NCBI RefSeq assembly: GCF_014648895.1 | Contig: NZ_BMRZ01000002.1 | Span: 868,001 to 932,000 of the forward strand | Reading direction: 5' to 3' | DNA: 64,000 nt | DNA from: Streptomyces tanashiensis | GTDB lineage: Bacteria; Actinomycetota; Actinomycetes; Streptomycetales; Streptomycetaceae | Position numbers and translations under genes: made by a program | Notes under the pieces: generated by a model | Told to the model about the DNA's origin: nothing | Database searches by the model: none | Seen by the model: only the letters and a program-made list of their open reading frames with translations | Shown: piece after piece, positions 1 to 8,450 of the stretch | How the letters are laid out: the number at the start of each line of letters is the position of its first letter | How positions within the stretch are numbered: position 1 is the first letter of the stretch

Positions 1-2
1 GC

Positions 3-2273
3 CGGCGGCGGCTGTCGGACGACGGTCTGCTGGTGTGGTTCATCGAGGACCCCGACGGCAATCCCGTCGAGGACAAGCGCACCGGCCAGTACGCACCGCC
101 GCCCTGGGCCGAGTGTCCGTTCCCCGCCGTGGTGCCGGTGGCGCCGCGCGGCGGGGACGCGACGAGTCGTCCGGTGGTCCTCGGTGGCCGCTTCGCGGTG
201 CGTGAGGCGATCCGGCAGACGAACAAGGGCGGTGTGTACCGGGGCAGCGATGCCCGTACGGGCGCGGGCGTGGTGATCAAGGAGGCCCGGCCGCACGTGG
301 AGGGTAATGCCTCCGGCGGCGACGTCCGCGACTGGCTGCGGGCCGAGGCCAGGACGCTGGAGAAGCTCAAGGGCACGGGCCTGGCTCCGGAAGCCGTGGC
401 GTTGTTCGAGCACGGCGGGCATCTGTTCCTGGCGCAGGACGAGGTGCCGGGCGTGACCCTGCGTACCTGGGTGGCCGAGCGCTTCCGCGACGTGGGGGGC
501 GAGCAGTACCGGGCCGACGCGATGGCCCAGGTCGTGCGCCTGGTGGACCTGGTGGCGGCGGCACACGCGCGTGGACTGGTCCTTCGGGACTTCACTCCGG
601 GCAACGTCATGGTCCGCCCGGACGGTGAACTGCGCCTCATCGACCTGGAGCTCGCCGTCCTGGAGGACGAGACGGCGCTTCCGACCCGTGTGGGGACGCC
701 TGGTTTCAGCGCCCCGGAGCGGCTGGCCGACGCGCCCGTCCACGCGACGGCCGACTACTACAGCCTGGGGGCGACCGCCTGCTTCGTCCTGGCCGGGAAG
801 GTGCCGAACCTCCTGCCGGAGGAGCCTGCCGGCAGGGCGGCCGAGCAGCGGCTCGCCGCGTGGCTGACGGCCTGCGCGGGGCCGCTCCGGCTGCCGGACG
901 CCGTGGTCGAGATGATCCTCGGGCTGATGCGGGACGATCCCGCCGAGCGGTGGGACCCGTCCGCGGCCCGCGAGGCCCTGCGCAGGGCGGACGGGGCGGC
1001 GGCGCCCCGGGGCGCGGCCGGGGCGAGCGTGCGGGCGGAGGCCTGCGCCGCCGCCGGGACGAGCGGGCGGGCGGAGGCCTGTGCGGCCGCCGGCCCGGTG
1101 CGGGACGGCGGGTCACCGGACGAGACGGTGGCCGGTCTGGTGGACCACCTCGTCGAGTCGATGACCCCGGCGGACGACCGTCGTCTGTGGCCCGTGTCGA
1201 CACTGGCCGGGGAGAGCGATCCCTGCACGGTGCAGCAGGGCGCGGCGGGTGTCCTGGCCGTCCTGACGCGGTACTTCACTCTCACCGGCGACGCGCGGAT
1301 GCCCGGGCTGCTCTCCACGGCGGGCCACTGGATCGCGGACCACGCCGACCGCAGCTCCCCGCGCCCCGGCCTGCACTTCGGCGGCCGCGGCACCGCCTGG
1401 GCGCTGTACGACGCAGGTCGCGCCATCGACGACCGCCGGCTGACCGAGCACGCGCTGACACTGGCCCTGGCACCGCAACAGGTGACGCCCCATCACGACA
1501 TCACCCACGGCACGGCGGGCAGCGGGCTCGCCGCCCTCCACCTGTGGCAGCGGACCGGGGACACGCGCTTCGCCGACCTGGCCGTCGACGCGGCCGACCG
1601 GCTGACCGCCGCCGCGCAGCGCGAGCCCGGCGGTGTGGGCTGGGCGGTGCCCGGGGAGGCCGATTCCCCCGAGGGCGGAAAACGCTACCTCGGCTTCGCC
1701 CACGGGACCGCCGGCATCGGGTGCTTCCTCCTCGCCGCCGCGGCTCTCTCGCGGCGCCCCGAACACAGGGACCTGGCGGTGGAGATCGGCGAGGACCTCG
1801 TGACCCACGCCGTACGCACCGGCGAAGCGGCCCAGTGGCCGGCTCAGTCCGGTGACGTGCCCACGGCGCCGTACTGGTGCCACGGCTCGGCCGGCATCGG
1901 TACCTTCCTCGTCCGGCTGTGGCAGGCCACGGGCGACGAACGGTTCGGAGACCTCGCCCGCCGCAGCACGCACGCCGTCAGGGAACGCGCCTCCCGCGCC
2001 GCGCTCACCCAGTGCCACGGGCTCGCGGGGAACGGCGACCTCCTCCTCGACATGGCCGACGCCACAGGAGACCCCGTCCACCGGGAGACGGCCGGGGAAC
2101 TGGCCGGCCTCGTCCTGGCCGAACGGACCCATCGCCAGGGCCAGGTGGTCTTCCCCAACGAGTACGGGGACGTCTCGACGAGCTGGAGCGACGGGTCCGC
2201 AGGGATCCTCGCCTTCCTCCTGCGGATCCGCCACGGCGGCCCTCGGCACTGGACGGTCGAGCAGCCGGGCTGA
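3..2273 (+). CDS. Class IV lanthipeptide synthetase (LanL), 5'-truncated by the window edge
   Basis: The reading frame is open from base 3, so the true start and most of the N-terminal phospho-Ser/Thr lyase domain lie outside the window. A kinase-like domain follows (about bases 190-980), with a VVIKEA lysine, an RDFTPGNV catalytic loop and an IDLEL metal-binding motif. A LanC-type cyclase domain follows (about 1110-2270) with the AHGTAG, YWCHGSAG and QCHGLAG signatures. The three zinc ligands are present: Cys at 1878-1880, Cys at 2013-2015 and His at 2016-2018. Retained ligands separate class IV LanL from class III LanKC, which lacks them. The enzyme phosphorylates Ser/Thr, eliminates phosphate and adds Cys thiols to make (methyl)lanthionines. 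The precursor gene follows 226 bp downstream. An Ala/Gly-rich linker with a repeated RAEACAAAG unit joins kinase and cyclase. Confidence 0.93.
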   Translation, partial: RRRLSDDGLLVWFIEDPDGNPVEDKRTGQYAPPPWAECPFPAVVPVAPRGGDATSRPVVLGGRFAVREAIRQTNKGGVYRGSDARTGAGVVIKEARPHVEGNASGGDVRDWLRAEARTLEKLKGTGLAPEAVALFEHGGHLFLAQDEVPGVTLRTWVAERFRDVGGEQYRADAMAQVVRLVDLVAAAHARGLVLRDFTPGNVMVRPDGELRLIDLELAVLEDETALPTRVGTPGFSAPERLADAPVHATADYYSLGATACFVLAGKVPNLLPEEPAGRAAEQRLAAWLTACAGPLRLPDAVVEMILGLMRDDPAERWDPSAAREALRRADGAAAPRGAAGASVRAEACAAAGTSGRAEACAAAGPVRDGGSPDETVAGLVDHLVESMTPADDRRLWPVSTLAGESDPCTVQQGAAGVLAVLTRYFTLTGDARMPGLLSTAGHWIADHADRSSPRPGLHFGGRGTAWALYDAGRAIDDRRLTEHALTLALAPQQVTPHHDITHGTAGSGLAALHLWQRTGDTRFADLAVDAADRLTAAAQREPGGVGWAVPGEADSPEGGKRYLGFAHGTAGIGCFLLAAAALSRRPEHRDLAVEIGEDLVTHAVRTGEAAQWPAQSGDVPTAPYWCHGSAGIGTFLVRLWQATGDERFGDLARRSTHAVRERASRAALTQCHGLAGNGDLLLDMADATGDPVHRETAGELAGLVLAERTHRQGQVVFPNEYGDVSTSWSDGSAGILAFLLRIRHGGPRHWTVEQPG

Positions 2274-2499
2274 GCGACGGGGCCCCGCCCCGGACCGCCT
2301 TTCCTCACCCTGTCGTGCCCCGGCCCGGTGCTGCCCTGACCGGCCGCGGCCAGGCGCTGCCCTGCCCTGGCCCGGTGCTGCCCCGGCCTGCCCTGTGTCC
2401 TGCGGACACCCCACCAAGACTCCCGGCGCTGGACCGTCCATGTGCCGGGTCGAGCGGCAGAAGAGTGCTGCCGCCACCTCACAGAAGAAGGAGAATCCC
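2274..2499 (+). promoter_or_regulatory. Leader region of the lanthipeptide precursor with GC repeats and a small hairpin
   Basis: This 226-bp non-coding gap lies between the synthetase and its precursor. A 15-base unit, GGCCCGGTGCTGCCC, occurs twice, at 2322-2336 and 2369-2383. A 6-bp hairpin with a TGC loop lies at 2395-2409. A strong ribosome-binding site (AAGGAG) stands at about 2488-2493, directly ahead of the precursor ATG. The gap could hold a separate promoter that boosts precursor expression, but no convincing -35/-10 pair is visible. Confidence 0.4.
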
Positions 2500-2655
2500 A
2501 TGGAGAACCAGGACCTCGAACTGCTGGCCCGGCTCCACGCCCTTCCGGAGACCGACCCGGTCGGCGTCGACGGAGCGCCGTTCGCCGCGACGTGTGAGTG
2601 CATCGGTCTGCTGACCCTCCTCAACACCGTCTGCATCGGCATCAGCTGCGCCTAG
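2500..2655 (+). CDS. Venezuelin-like class IV lanthipeptide precursor
   Basis: This 51-residue precursor has a strong RBS. The leader is acidic and Leu-rich (MENQDLELLARL, then ALPETDP). The core probably begins near Gly22 and carries Thr31, Cys32, Cys34, Thr39, Thr43, Cys45, Ser49 and Cys50, so four Ser/Thr can meet four Cys for up to four rings. From memory, the sequence matches the Streptomyces venezuelae VenA precursor almost throughout; I recall VECVG-like positions there where this peptide has ECIG, plus small leader changes. Its place between a LanL synthetase and an ABC exporter pair matches the venLATH order. The product would be a globular lanthipeptide; the activity of this group is not well established. 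Confidence 0.95.
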   Translation: MENQDLELLARLHALPETDPVGVDGAPFAATCECIGLLTLLNTVCIGISCA

Positions 2656-2670
2656 GACCGGCAGCACCAT

Positions 2671-2705
2671 CCGGCCGGCGGCTGTCCCGGGCAGCCGCCG
2701 GCCGG
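2671..2705 (+). terminator. Attenuator-like hairpin between precursor and exporter genes
   Basis: Perfect 14-bp arms (2671-2684 and 2692-2705) enclose a 7-base loop, starting 15 bp after the precursor stop. There is no T-run, as is usual for high-GC terminators. Partial termination here would give more precursor mRNA than exporter mRNA. Confidence 0.7.
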
Positions 2706-2742
2706 AACCCGAGCGCGAACCCGTAGACGAGGACCGGACCCC

Positions 2743-3864
2743 ATGCGACGACACACCGGCGACGACGATCTCGCCCCGGCGGCCCTCCGGACGGCCGCAC
2801 ACCCGAGCCCGCACGCCGCACACCCCGTTCCCGAGCCCGCGTACGCCATCAGCACGCGCGGTCTGGTCAAGAGCTACCCGGGGCCGGAGGGCATGACCAA
2901 CCACGCCGTGCGCGGCCTGGACCTGGACGTGGAGCGAGGCGAGACGTTCGCCTTCCTCGGCCCCAACGGCGCGGGGAAATCCACCACCATCGCGATGCTG
3001 TGCGCGCTCGCCCGTCCCACCTCTGGGCGGGCCACGGTGGCCGGCGCCGACGTGCTCACCCAGCCCCACGAGGTACGGCAACGGGTCGGCATGCTGTTCC
3101 AGCACAGCGCCATGGACCCGGACCTGACGGCCGAACAGAACCTCCACATCCACGCACGCCTCTACGGCCTGCCCCGCCGTCACGCCCGCCGCCGAGCCGC
3201 CGAGGTACTGGAGACGGCCGGACTGACCGACCGGCGCCGCTCCCCCGTCCGCACCCTGTCCGGCGGCATGCGGCGCCGCCTGGAGATCGCCCGGCAACTG
3301 CTGCACGCCCCCGGCATCCTGTTCCTGGACGAACCGACCACCGGACTCGATCCCCACGCCCGGGCCCAGGTCTGGGAGCATCTGCGCGCCCTGCGCGAGA
3401 CGCACGGCAGCACCCTCTTCGTCACCACCCACTACCTGGACGAGGCGGAGAACTGCGATCGCATCGCCATCATCGACCGCGGCCGGCTCGTGGCCCAGGG
3501 CGCGCCTCTCGCGCTGAAGGCCGCGATCGGTGACGACCGGGTCGTCCTGCGCACCGGCGACGACCCGGCGGCACGGCAGGTCGTCCGCGGGATCGCGCCG
3601 CCCGACCGGGCCGTCACCGTCGACGAGGGCGGCATCTGCCTGCGGGTTCCCGGCGGCAGCGCCTGGATCCCGCGGTTCTGCGCGGCCCTGGAGGCCCACG
3701 GGATCGCGGTGCACGCCGCCTCCGCGACGCCGCCCACGCTCGACGACGTCTTCTTCCACCACACCGGCCGCAGCCTGGACGGCGCCTCACCGGCCCGGCC
3801 GCCCGCCGGTCCCGTGGCCCCGGCCGGGAGCAAGGCCGCGGCACAGGCGGGCGGCAGCCGATGA
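2743..3864 (+). CDS. ABC transporter ATP-binding protein of the lanthipeptide cluster (LanT/DrrA type)
   Basis: This 373-residue cytosolic ATPase should power export of, or immunity to, the lanthipeptide. The Walker A motif GPNGAGKST lies near residue 74, the signature LSGGM near 172, and Walker B ILFLDEP with the TTGLD D-loop just after. A switch His follows in VTTHYLDEAE. The C-terminal extension of about 100 residues is typical of DrrA-like drug-efflux ATPases. The 40-residue Ala/His/Pro-rich N-terminal stretch before the ABC fold is longer than usual, so a later start is possible, but the ATG at 2743 follows a GAGG-like RBS. The stop overlaps the permease start by 4 bp (ATGA). This corresponds to VenT of the venezuelin cluster. 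Confidence 0.9.
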   Translation: MRRHTGDDDLAPAALRTAAHPSPHAAHPVPEPAYAISTRGLVKSYPGPEGMTNHAVRGLDLDVERGETFAFLGPNGAGKSTTIAMLCALARPTSGRATVAGADVLTQPHEVRQRVGMLFQHSAMDPDLTAEQNLHIHARLYGLPRRHARRRAAEVLETAGLTDRRRSPVRTLSGGMRRRLEIARQLLHAPGILFLDEPTTGLDPHARAQVWEHLRALRETHGSTLFVTTHYLDEAENCDRIAIIDRGRLVAQGAPLALKAAIGDDRVVLRTGDDPAARQVVRGIAPPDRAVTVDEGGICLRVPGGSAWIPRFCAALEAHGIAVHAASATPPTLDDVFFHHTGRSLDGASPARPPAGPVAPAGSKAAAQAGGSR

Positions 3865-4715
3865 CCACGTACACCTGGAAGTCCCCGGACACGCCGTACG
3901 GCGAGTCCACCGGCCGTCTGCGGCGTGAACTCCGCGCGGTCCACGCCCTGATCCACCGCGATCTGCTGCGCCTGGCGTGCCAGCGCACCCACACCGCGCT
4001 GATGCTGCTGCACCCCGTGCTCTATCTCTTCATCCTCGGCGGGGGGCTGGCCGCGCTCATCCCCCGGTCCTCCCTGGGCGTCGGCTACCAGGCCTATCTC
4101 TTCCCCGGCATGCTGATGATGACGGTGCAGACACCGGCCATCATGGTCGGCATCCGGCTGATCACCGACCGGGAGAGCGGCTACCTGCGGGAGCTCCTGA
4201 TGGCCCCGGTCCACCGCTCCACCCTGCTCCTGGGAAGCTGTGCGGGAGGCACCCTGACCGCCGCGGTCCAGGGCGCCGTCCTGCTCGGCCTGGCGGGCGC
4301 GGCGGGCCTGCCCTACGATCCGCTCCTCCTGGTCCTGCTGCTCGCCGGAATGATCCTCGCCTCCTTCACCATCACCGCCCTGGCCCTCGCCCTGGCGGTG
4401 AGCCTGCGCAGGGCGGAGACGTTCCACACCCTGCTGGGCCTGGTGATGATGCCGCTGCTGTTCCTCTCCGGCGGCTTCTTCCCCCTCACGGCCCTGCCCG
4501 GCTGGGCCCGCACGCTGTCCGAGGCCAATCCCCTCGCCTACGCGGTCGACCTCCTGCGCCGCGTCATCGCGCTCCGGGTCCCGGAGCAGGCGGCCGCCGC
4601 CGGAGTCGAGTGGGCCGGCCACCCGCCGCCCCTGCTCCTCGAAGCGGCCCTCCTCCTGACCAGCGGCACGCTCGCCCTGCTCTGGGCGGCACACCGCTTC
4701 AACCGCCCCGAATGA
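3861..4715 (+). CDS. ABC-2 type permease of the lanthipeptide cluster (LanH type)
   Basis: A 284-residue integral membrane protein that forms the channel for the preceding ATPase. About six hydrophobic segments are visible, starting with LMLLHPVLYLFILGGGL near residue 50. The segment PLLFLSGGFFPLTALPGW near residues 195-213 is the hallmark of the DrrB/ABC-2 family. Translation is coupled to the ATPase through an ATGA overlap. It ends only 27 bp before the converging stop of the next gene, which closes the lanthipeptide operon. Direction (export) and substrate are inferred from the neighbours. Confidence 0.88.
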   Translation: MTTYTWKSPDTPYGESTGRLRRELRAVHALIHRDLLRLACQRTHTALMLLHPVLYLFILGGGLAALIPRSSLGVGYQAYLFPGMLMMTVQTPAIMVGIRLITDRESGYLRELLMAPVHRSTLLLGSCAGGTLTAAVQGAVLLGLAGAAGLPYDPLLLVLLLAGMILASFTITALALALAVSLRRAETFHTLLGLVMMPLLFLSGGFFPLTALPGWARTLSEANPLAYAVDLLRRVIALRVPEQAAAAGVEWAGHPPPLLLEAALLLTSGTLALLWAAHRFNRPE

Positions 4716-4742
4716 CCGGCCGGCGGCGGGGCGCCGACCGCG

Positions 4743-5087
4743 TCAGAGGCTGTCGAACCTGTTGAGCCAGCGCCGGAGCACCTGATGGGTGGTGTCGTCC
4801 AGCGTGCACAGCGCCTCGACGGCATCGAGGTCGCCCGGCTGGGGTGCGATGCCCGCCGCGGTGAGAGCGGCGTGGAGCTCCAGCCGGCGGCGGTCGGCCG
4901 GTGCCAGGCGCACGGCCAGGTCGCTCACGGGAGTGACCGCCGCGCGCGGGTCACCGTGGCCGGCCGTGATGTCCGGCGCCGCCGGCTCCTCCTCGTAGCG
5001 GTCGTCGTCGTAGACCCTGGGGAAGCGGTACGGGTCCAGGTCCACCAGGGCCGCCGGAGTCGTGGAAACAGCCTCGAACACGTTCAT
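4743..5087 (-). CDS. Small acidic protein of unknown function
   Basis: I chose the ATG at 5087 because GAGGAGG stands just upstream; the frame stays open further but that extension reads as non-coding. The product is 114 residues, acidic in its first half (VYDDDRYEEEP) and helical and Leu/Ala-rich in its second half, ending LRRWLNRFDSL. No signal peptide, membrane segment or catalytic motif is seen. It converges on the lanthipeptide exporter and diverges from the VWA gene, so a role in the lanthipeptide cluster is possible but unsupported. I do not recognise the family. Confidence 0.7.
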   Translation of the reverse strand: MNVFEAVSTTPAALVDLDPYRFPRVYDDDRYEEEPAAPDITAGHGDPRAAVTPVSDLAVRLAPADRRRLELHAALTAAGIAPQPGDLDAVEALCTLDDTTHQVLRRWLNRFDSL

Positions 5088-5324
5088 GAAGGCCTCCTCA
5101 GTCGTCGTGCAACCTGCACAGGACGACGGCACCGCCACCGGGAGCAGTTGCGGAGCCGGTCCACATCCACCCGGATGTCCCCTACACCATCTCGTCACAA
5201 GACAGATGACCCGATGAGTGCCGCCTCGCGGGACGGGCTCATTCCCCCGCGCTCGGGAGCCCAGGTCGATTGTCAGTGGTGGGTGAGAAGGTAGGAACAT
5301 CAAGCGGAAGAGGGGGAAACTGTC

Positions 5325-6365
5325 TTGTCCGGATCCCAGAACTACATCAATCACGTCGCCCTTGTACTGGACGCCAGTTCGTCCATGTCTCACCTGAGCC
5401 GCAAGGTGGTCGAGGTCGCCGACCAGCAGATCTCCTATCTCGCCCGCCGGTCGAAGGAACTGGACCAGGAAACCCGCGTCACGGTGTACGTCTTCGCGGA
5501 CAGGGTGGAATGCGTCATCTACGACAAGGACGTACTCCGCATGCCGTCGCTGAAGCAGCTGTACCGGGTCGGAGGAATGACCGCGCTGCTGGCGGCCACG
5601 CTGAAATCACAGCGGGAACTGGCGCAGACCGCTCAGCTCTACGGTGACCACAGTTTCCTGACGTTCGTCCTGACCGACGGCCAGGAGAACGCGAGTCACC
5701 GCTGCCCCGACGCTCCCTCCGGCAATGCGCGTGAACTGGTGGGCGCCGTGGCCGGGATGATCGGGGCGCAGGAGGACAACTGGACCCTCGCCGTCCTCGT
5801 CCCGGACCAGATGGGCAAGCGGGAGGCCATGAACTGCGGTTTCCCGAAGGAGAACATCGCCGTCTGGGACGCCACGAGCACGCAGGGTCTGGAGGAGGCC
5901 GGGCAGGTCATCCGCGAGGCCACCGAGAAGTTCATGGTGGGCCGCACGAAGGGCATCCGCGGCTCGCGGGCGGTGTTCTCCACGGGCGCGGAGGCCGTCA
6001 ACAAGGACACGATCGAGGCGGCCGGTCTCACTCCGGTGGATCCGTCGAAGTACCAGCTGATCCCGGTGGCCCGTGACGCGGCGATCCGGGAATGGGTCAC
6101 CGAGTCCGGGCACGCCTATCGCACGGGCTGCGCGTTCTACCAGCTGAGCAAGCCGGAGAAGATCCAGGCACGGAAGCAGATCGCGGTCCTGGAGAAGAAG
6201 ACCGACCGCGTGTACACGGGGCCTCAGGCGCGGGCTCTGCTCGGTCTTCCGGATGTGGAGACGCGCGTCAAGCCCGACCACAACGACGACTTCACGATCT
6301 TCGTGCAGAGCACCAGCGTCAACCGCAAGCTCGTCTCGCAGACGCGCATTCTCCTGATGAGCTGA
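5325..6365 (+). CDS. VWA-domain protein
   Basis: A 346-residue soluble protein starting at a TTG preceded by a purine-rich AGAGGGGG. The first 200 residues form a von Willebrand factor A fold with a complete MIDAS: DASSS (Asp16, Ser18, Ser20), the Thr of VGGMTAL, and the Asp of LTDGQENAS. It should therefore bind a divalent metal and a protein ligand. The C-terminal 140 residues are charged and of unknown fold. No signal peptide or membrane segment is present, so it acts in the cytoplasm. A strong hairpin follows, so it is probably transcribed alone. Confidence 0.85.
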   Translation: MSGSQNYINHVALVLDASSSMSHLSRKVVEVADQQISYLARRSKELDQETRVTVYVFADRVECVIYDKDVLRMPSLKQLYRVGGMTALLAATLKSQRELAQTAQLYGDHSFLTFVLTDGQENASHRCPDAPSGNARELVGAVAGMIGAQEDNWTLAVLVPDQMGKREAMNCGFPKENIAVWDATSTQGLEEAGQVIREATEKFMVGRTKGIRGSRAVFSTGAEAVNKDTIEAAGLTPVDPSKYQLIPVARDAAIREWVTESGHAYRTGCAFYQLSKPEKIQARKQIAVLEKKTDRVYTGPQARALLGLPDVETRVKPDHNDDFTIFVQSTSVNRKLVSQTRILLMS

Positions 6366-6376
6366 GGGGAGAACGA

Positions 6377-6428
6377 CCCGGGAGCGGGGAATCGGCGAAG
6401 TCGTGAAGCGCCGTTTCCCGCTCCCGGG
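6377..6428 (+). terminator. Terminator-like hairpin after the VWA gene
   Basis: Perfect 12-bp arms (6377-6388 and 6417-6428) start 12 bp after the VWA stop codon. The loop is 28 bases, and there is no T-run. Confidence 0.65.
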
Positions 6429-6542
6429 CATTTACGAAAGTATTCCTCAGGAGGCCCGGCCCGCATTTTCCGCGCAGCCCTCGTAAAGAGTCGATACCTT
6501 TCCTGATGCACACACCTCGGATCCGTTCCGTACCCTGGCGGC

Positions 6543-7445
6543 ATGCGCATGCGCCCCACTCTGAGCTGGACCCCCGACGAGGACCTGCCACCGGGTACGA
6601 CGGACCTGGGACCGGTCGCCGATGCGCTGGGCGCGGGTGGCGTGCTGGTGCTCACCGGCGCGGGCATCTCCACGGAATCGGGCATCCCCGACTACCGGGG
6701 CCAGGGCGGAAGCCTCAGCAGGCACACGCCCATGACGTACCAGGACTTCACCGGCAGCGCCCGGGCCCGGCGCCGGTACTGGGCGCGCAGCCACCTCGGC
6801 TGGCGCACCTTCGGCCGCGCCCGCCCCAACGCGGGGCACCGGGCCGTGGCCGCCTTCGCACGTCACGGCCTGCTCTCGGGCGTCATCACCCAGAACGTGG
6901 ACGGCCTGCACCAGGCGGCCGGCAGCGACGGGGTCGTGGAACTCCACGGGAGCCTCGACCGGGTCGTCTGCCTCTCCTGCGGCACCTACAGTCCCCGCCG
7001 CGAACTCGCCCGGCGGCTCGAGGAGGCCAACCCGGGCTTCGAGCCGGTGGCCGCCGGGATCAACCCGGACGGTGACGCCGACCTGACCGACGAACAGGTC
7101 GGCGACTTCCGGGTGATGCCCTGTGCGCACTGCGGCGGCATCCTCAAGCCCGACGTGGTGTTCTTCGGCGAGGCCGTCCCGCCCCCACGGGTCGAGCACT
7201 GCCGCGCGCTGGTCGGCGAGGCGGTCTCACTGCTGGTCCTGGGCTCCTCGCTCACGGTGATGTCGGGCCTCCGGTTCGTCCGCCAGGCAGCCCAGGCCGG
7301 AACCCCGGTGCTGATCATCAACCGGGACCCGACCCGCGGCGACCGGAACGCCCTGACCCGTGTCGCCCTCCCCCTCGGGGCGGCGCTCACCGCCCTCACC
7401 GCGCGGCTCGGCATCCCCGCCGACGATCAGGAACGATCCGACTGA
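6543..7445 (+). CDS. Sir2-family NAD-dependent protein deacylase (sirtuin)
   Basis: A 300-residue enzyme that removes acyl groups from lysines, using NAD+ and releasing nicotinamide. The NAD-binding GAGIS plus GIPDYRG lie near residues 40-55. The catalytic TQNVDGLH and ELHGS follow near 116-137. The structural zinc site is CLSC...CAHC, and GSSL and IINRDPTR close the Rossmann core. The zinc module is enlarged (about 53 residues between Cys pairs), as in class II (SIRT4-like) sirtuins. The first ATG at 6543 gives a normal length. The gene stands alone between two hairpin- or gap-bounded neighbours. The substrate is unknown. Confidence 0.95.
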   Translation: MRMRPTLSWTPDEDLPPGTTDLGPVADALGAGGVLVLTGAGISTESGIPDYRGQGGSLSRHTPMTYQDFTGSARARRRYWARSHLGWRTFGRARPNAGHRAVAAFARHGLLSGVITQNVDGLHQAAGSDGVVELHGSLDRVVCLSCGTYSPRRELARRLEEANPGFEPVAAGINPDGDADLTDEQVGDFRVMPCAHCGGILKPDVVFFGEAVPPPRVEHCRALVGEAVSLLVLGSSLTVMSGLRFVRQAAQAGTPVLIINRDPTRGDRNALTRVALPLGAALTALTARLGIPADDQERSD

Positions 7446-7476
7446 GGCCGTGTTCCCGGAGCGTGGCGGGGAGGCG

Positions 7477-7956
7477 TCATCGACCGCTGCTCGCCGCGAT
7501 CCACTCGTCGAGCTGTTCCTTCGTCGTCGCCGGATCGGCCACCAGCTCGGCCAGCGTGTCGTCGGCACGGTGGAGGGTCGAGACCGCGGGGCAGCGCAGG
7601 CACGCGGCGACGCCGGTCTGGTTCCACCACTGGCACCGGGTCCGCAGGTGACACCGCGGGACGGAACCGTCCTCGCGCGCGACCGGCCGCGCCAGGACGC
7701 GCTCGACCAGCGTGCAGTCGGAGCCCCTGCGGTTCACGCAGTCGCTCGCGCAGTGCGAGGCGAAGCGCAGGATGCGGCGCGGCTCGATGCCCTCGGGGAC
7801 ATCGCCGAGCACCTCCGACGCCGGCACCGGGTCGGCGAGGTAGACCACGCCCCCGTCCTGCCCGGACCGTACGCCCAGGACGACGGACTCCGGCATGTGC
7901 GCCTCACCGCTGGGACACCAGGTCCGCACCGGCTCGTTTCCGCCCACGGCAGTCAC
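7477..7956 (-). CDS. Cys-rich protein of unknown function, possible iron-sulfur or zinc protein
   Basis: This 159-residue protein starts at a GTG preceded by GGAG. It has eight cysteines: Cys14, then Cys69, Cys73 and Cys81 (CxxxC...C), then Cys102, Cys108, Cys119 and Cys122 (CHLRTRC...CLRC). That spacing looks like metal ligation rather than disulfides, because no signal peptide is present. The N-terminal WCPSGEAHMPESVVLGVRSG block and a Gly/Val-rich strand suggest a folded domain before the Cys cluster. It lies 9 bp after a small exported-protein gene on the same strand, so the two are probably co-transcribed. I cannot name the family with confidence. Confidence 0.75.
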   Translation of the reverse strand: MTAVGGNEPVRTWCPSGEAHMPESVVLGVRSGQDGGVVYLADPVPASEVLGDVPEGIEPRRILRFASHCASDCVNRRGSDCTLVERVLARPVAREDGSVPRCHLRTRCQWWNQTGVAACLRCPAVSTLHRADDTLAELVADPATTKEQLDEWIAASSGR

Positions 7957-7965
7957 CTCTCCGCC

Positions 7966-8214
7966 TCAGCAGGCAGCGCGGGAAGTGTGCCGCGTCGCCT
8001 GGCCGCCGGTGTTGCCGCCGATCTCGGCGGCCGCGTCCTGCCCCTCCCGTTCGGCGGCGACCCCGATGCTCTCCTTGAGCTGGGCCACCGTCGTGATCCG
8101 GTCGGACCTGGTCGGCGTGGACTCGCTCTCCGCGCCGGCGACGACGGCCACCAGGCCGGCGGCCAGCAACGCGGCGGCCCCGGCCGCGGCCGCCCTACGC
8201 GTCGGACTCTCCAT
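7966..8214 (-). CDS. Small exported or membrane-anchored protein ending in Cys
   Basis: I chose the ATG at 8214 because AGGAG stands 6 bp upstream; a GTG at 8232 would add six residues. The 82-residue product has basic residues then a hydrophobic stretch (ALLAAGLVAVVAGA) that acts as a signal or anchor. A polar tail follows with DRITTVAQLKESIGV, a Gly/Thr/Gln-rich part and a final Cys. It is the first gene of a two-gene unit with the Cys-rich protein. The single terminal Cys is unusual and could be a target for modification or metal contact. No known family was recognised. Confidence 0.7.
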   Translation of the reverse strand: MESPTRRAAAAGAAALLAAGLVAVVAGAESESTPTRSDRITTVAQLKESIGVAAEREGQDAAAEIGGNTGGQATRHTSRAAC

Positions 8215-8450
8215 GACGTACTCCTGTCTCACGGTGATCGGACGTCAGGAGCGTAGGTACGGCGGAGCTCCGGGGTCGGCACTCGGCAGCGGCAGTCGTC
8301 CGGCAGTTCCGCACCCGGTCCGTGGGTCCGCGACGGACGGACCCGCACCTCCGGCTTTGCCGTAGCGGCAACTTCGGTTGCCGTCGTCGATGGTGTGGTC
8401 GCAGCCTGTCCTCGTACCGGCAGTGATCGAGAACCGGGAGGAACCGCACG

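Noticed and set aside
1113..2642. 509-codon minus-strand frame opposite the lanthipeptide synthetase and precursor
   Set aside because: It is antisense to LanL and the precursor, with no RBS or motifs.
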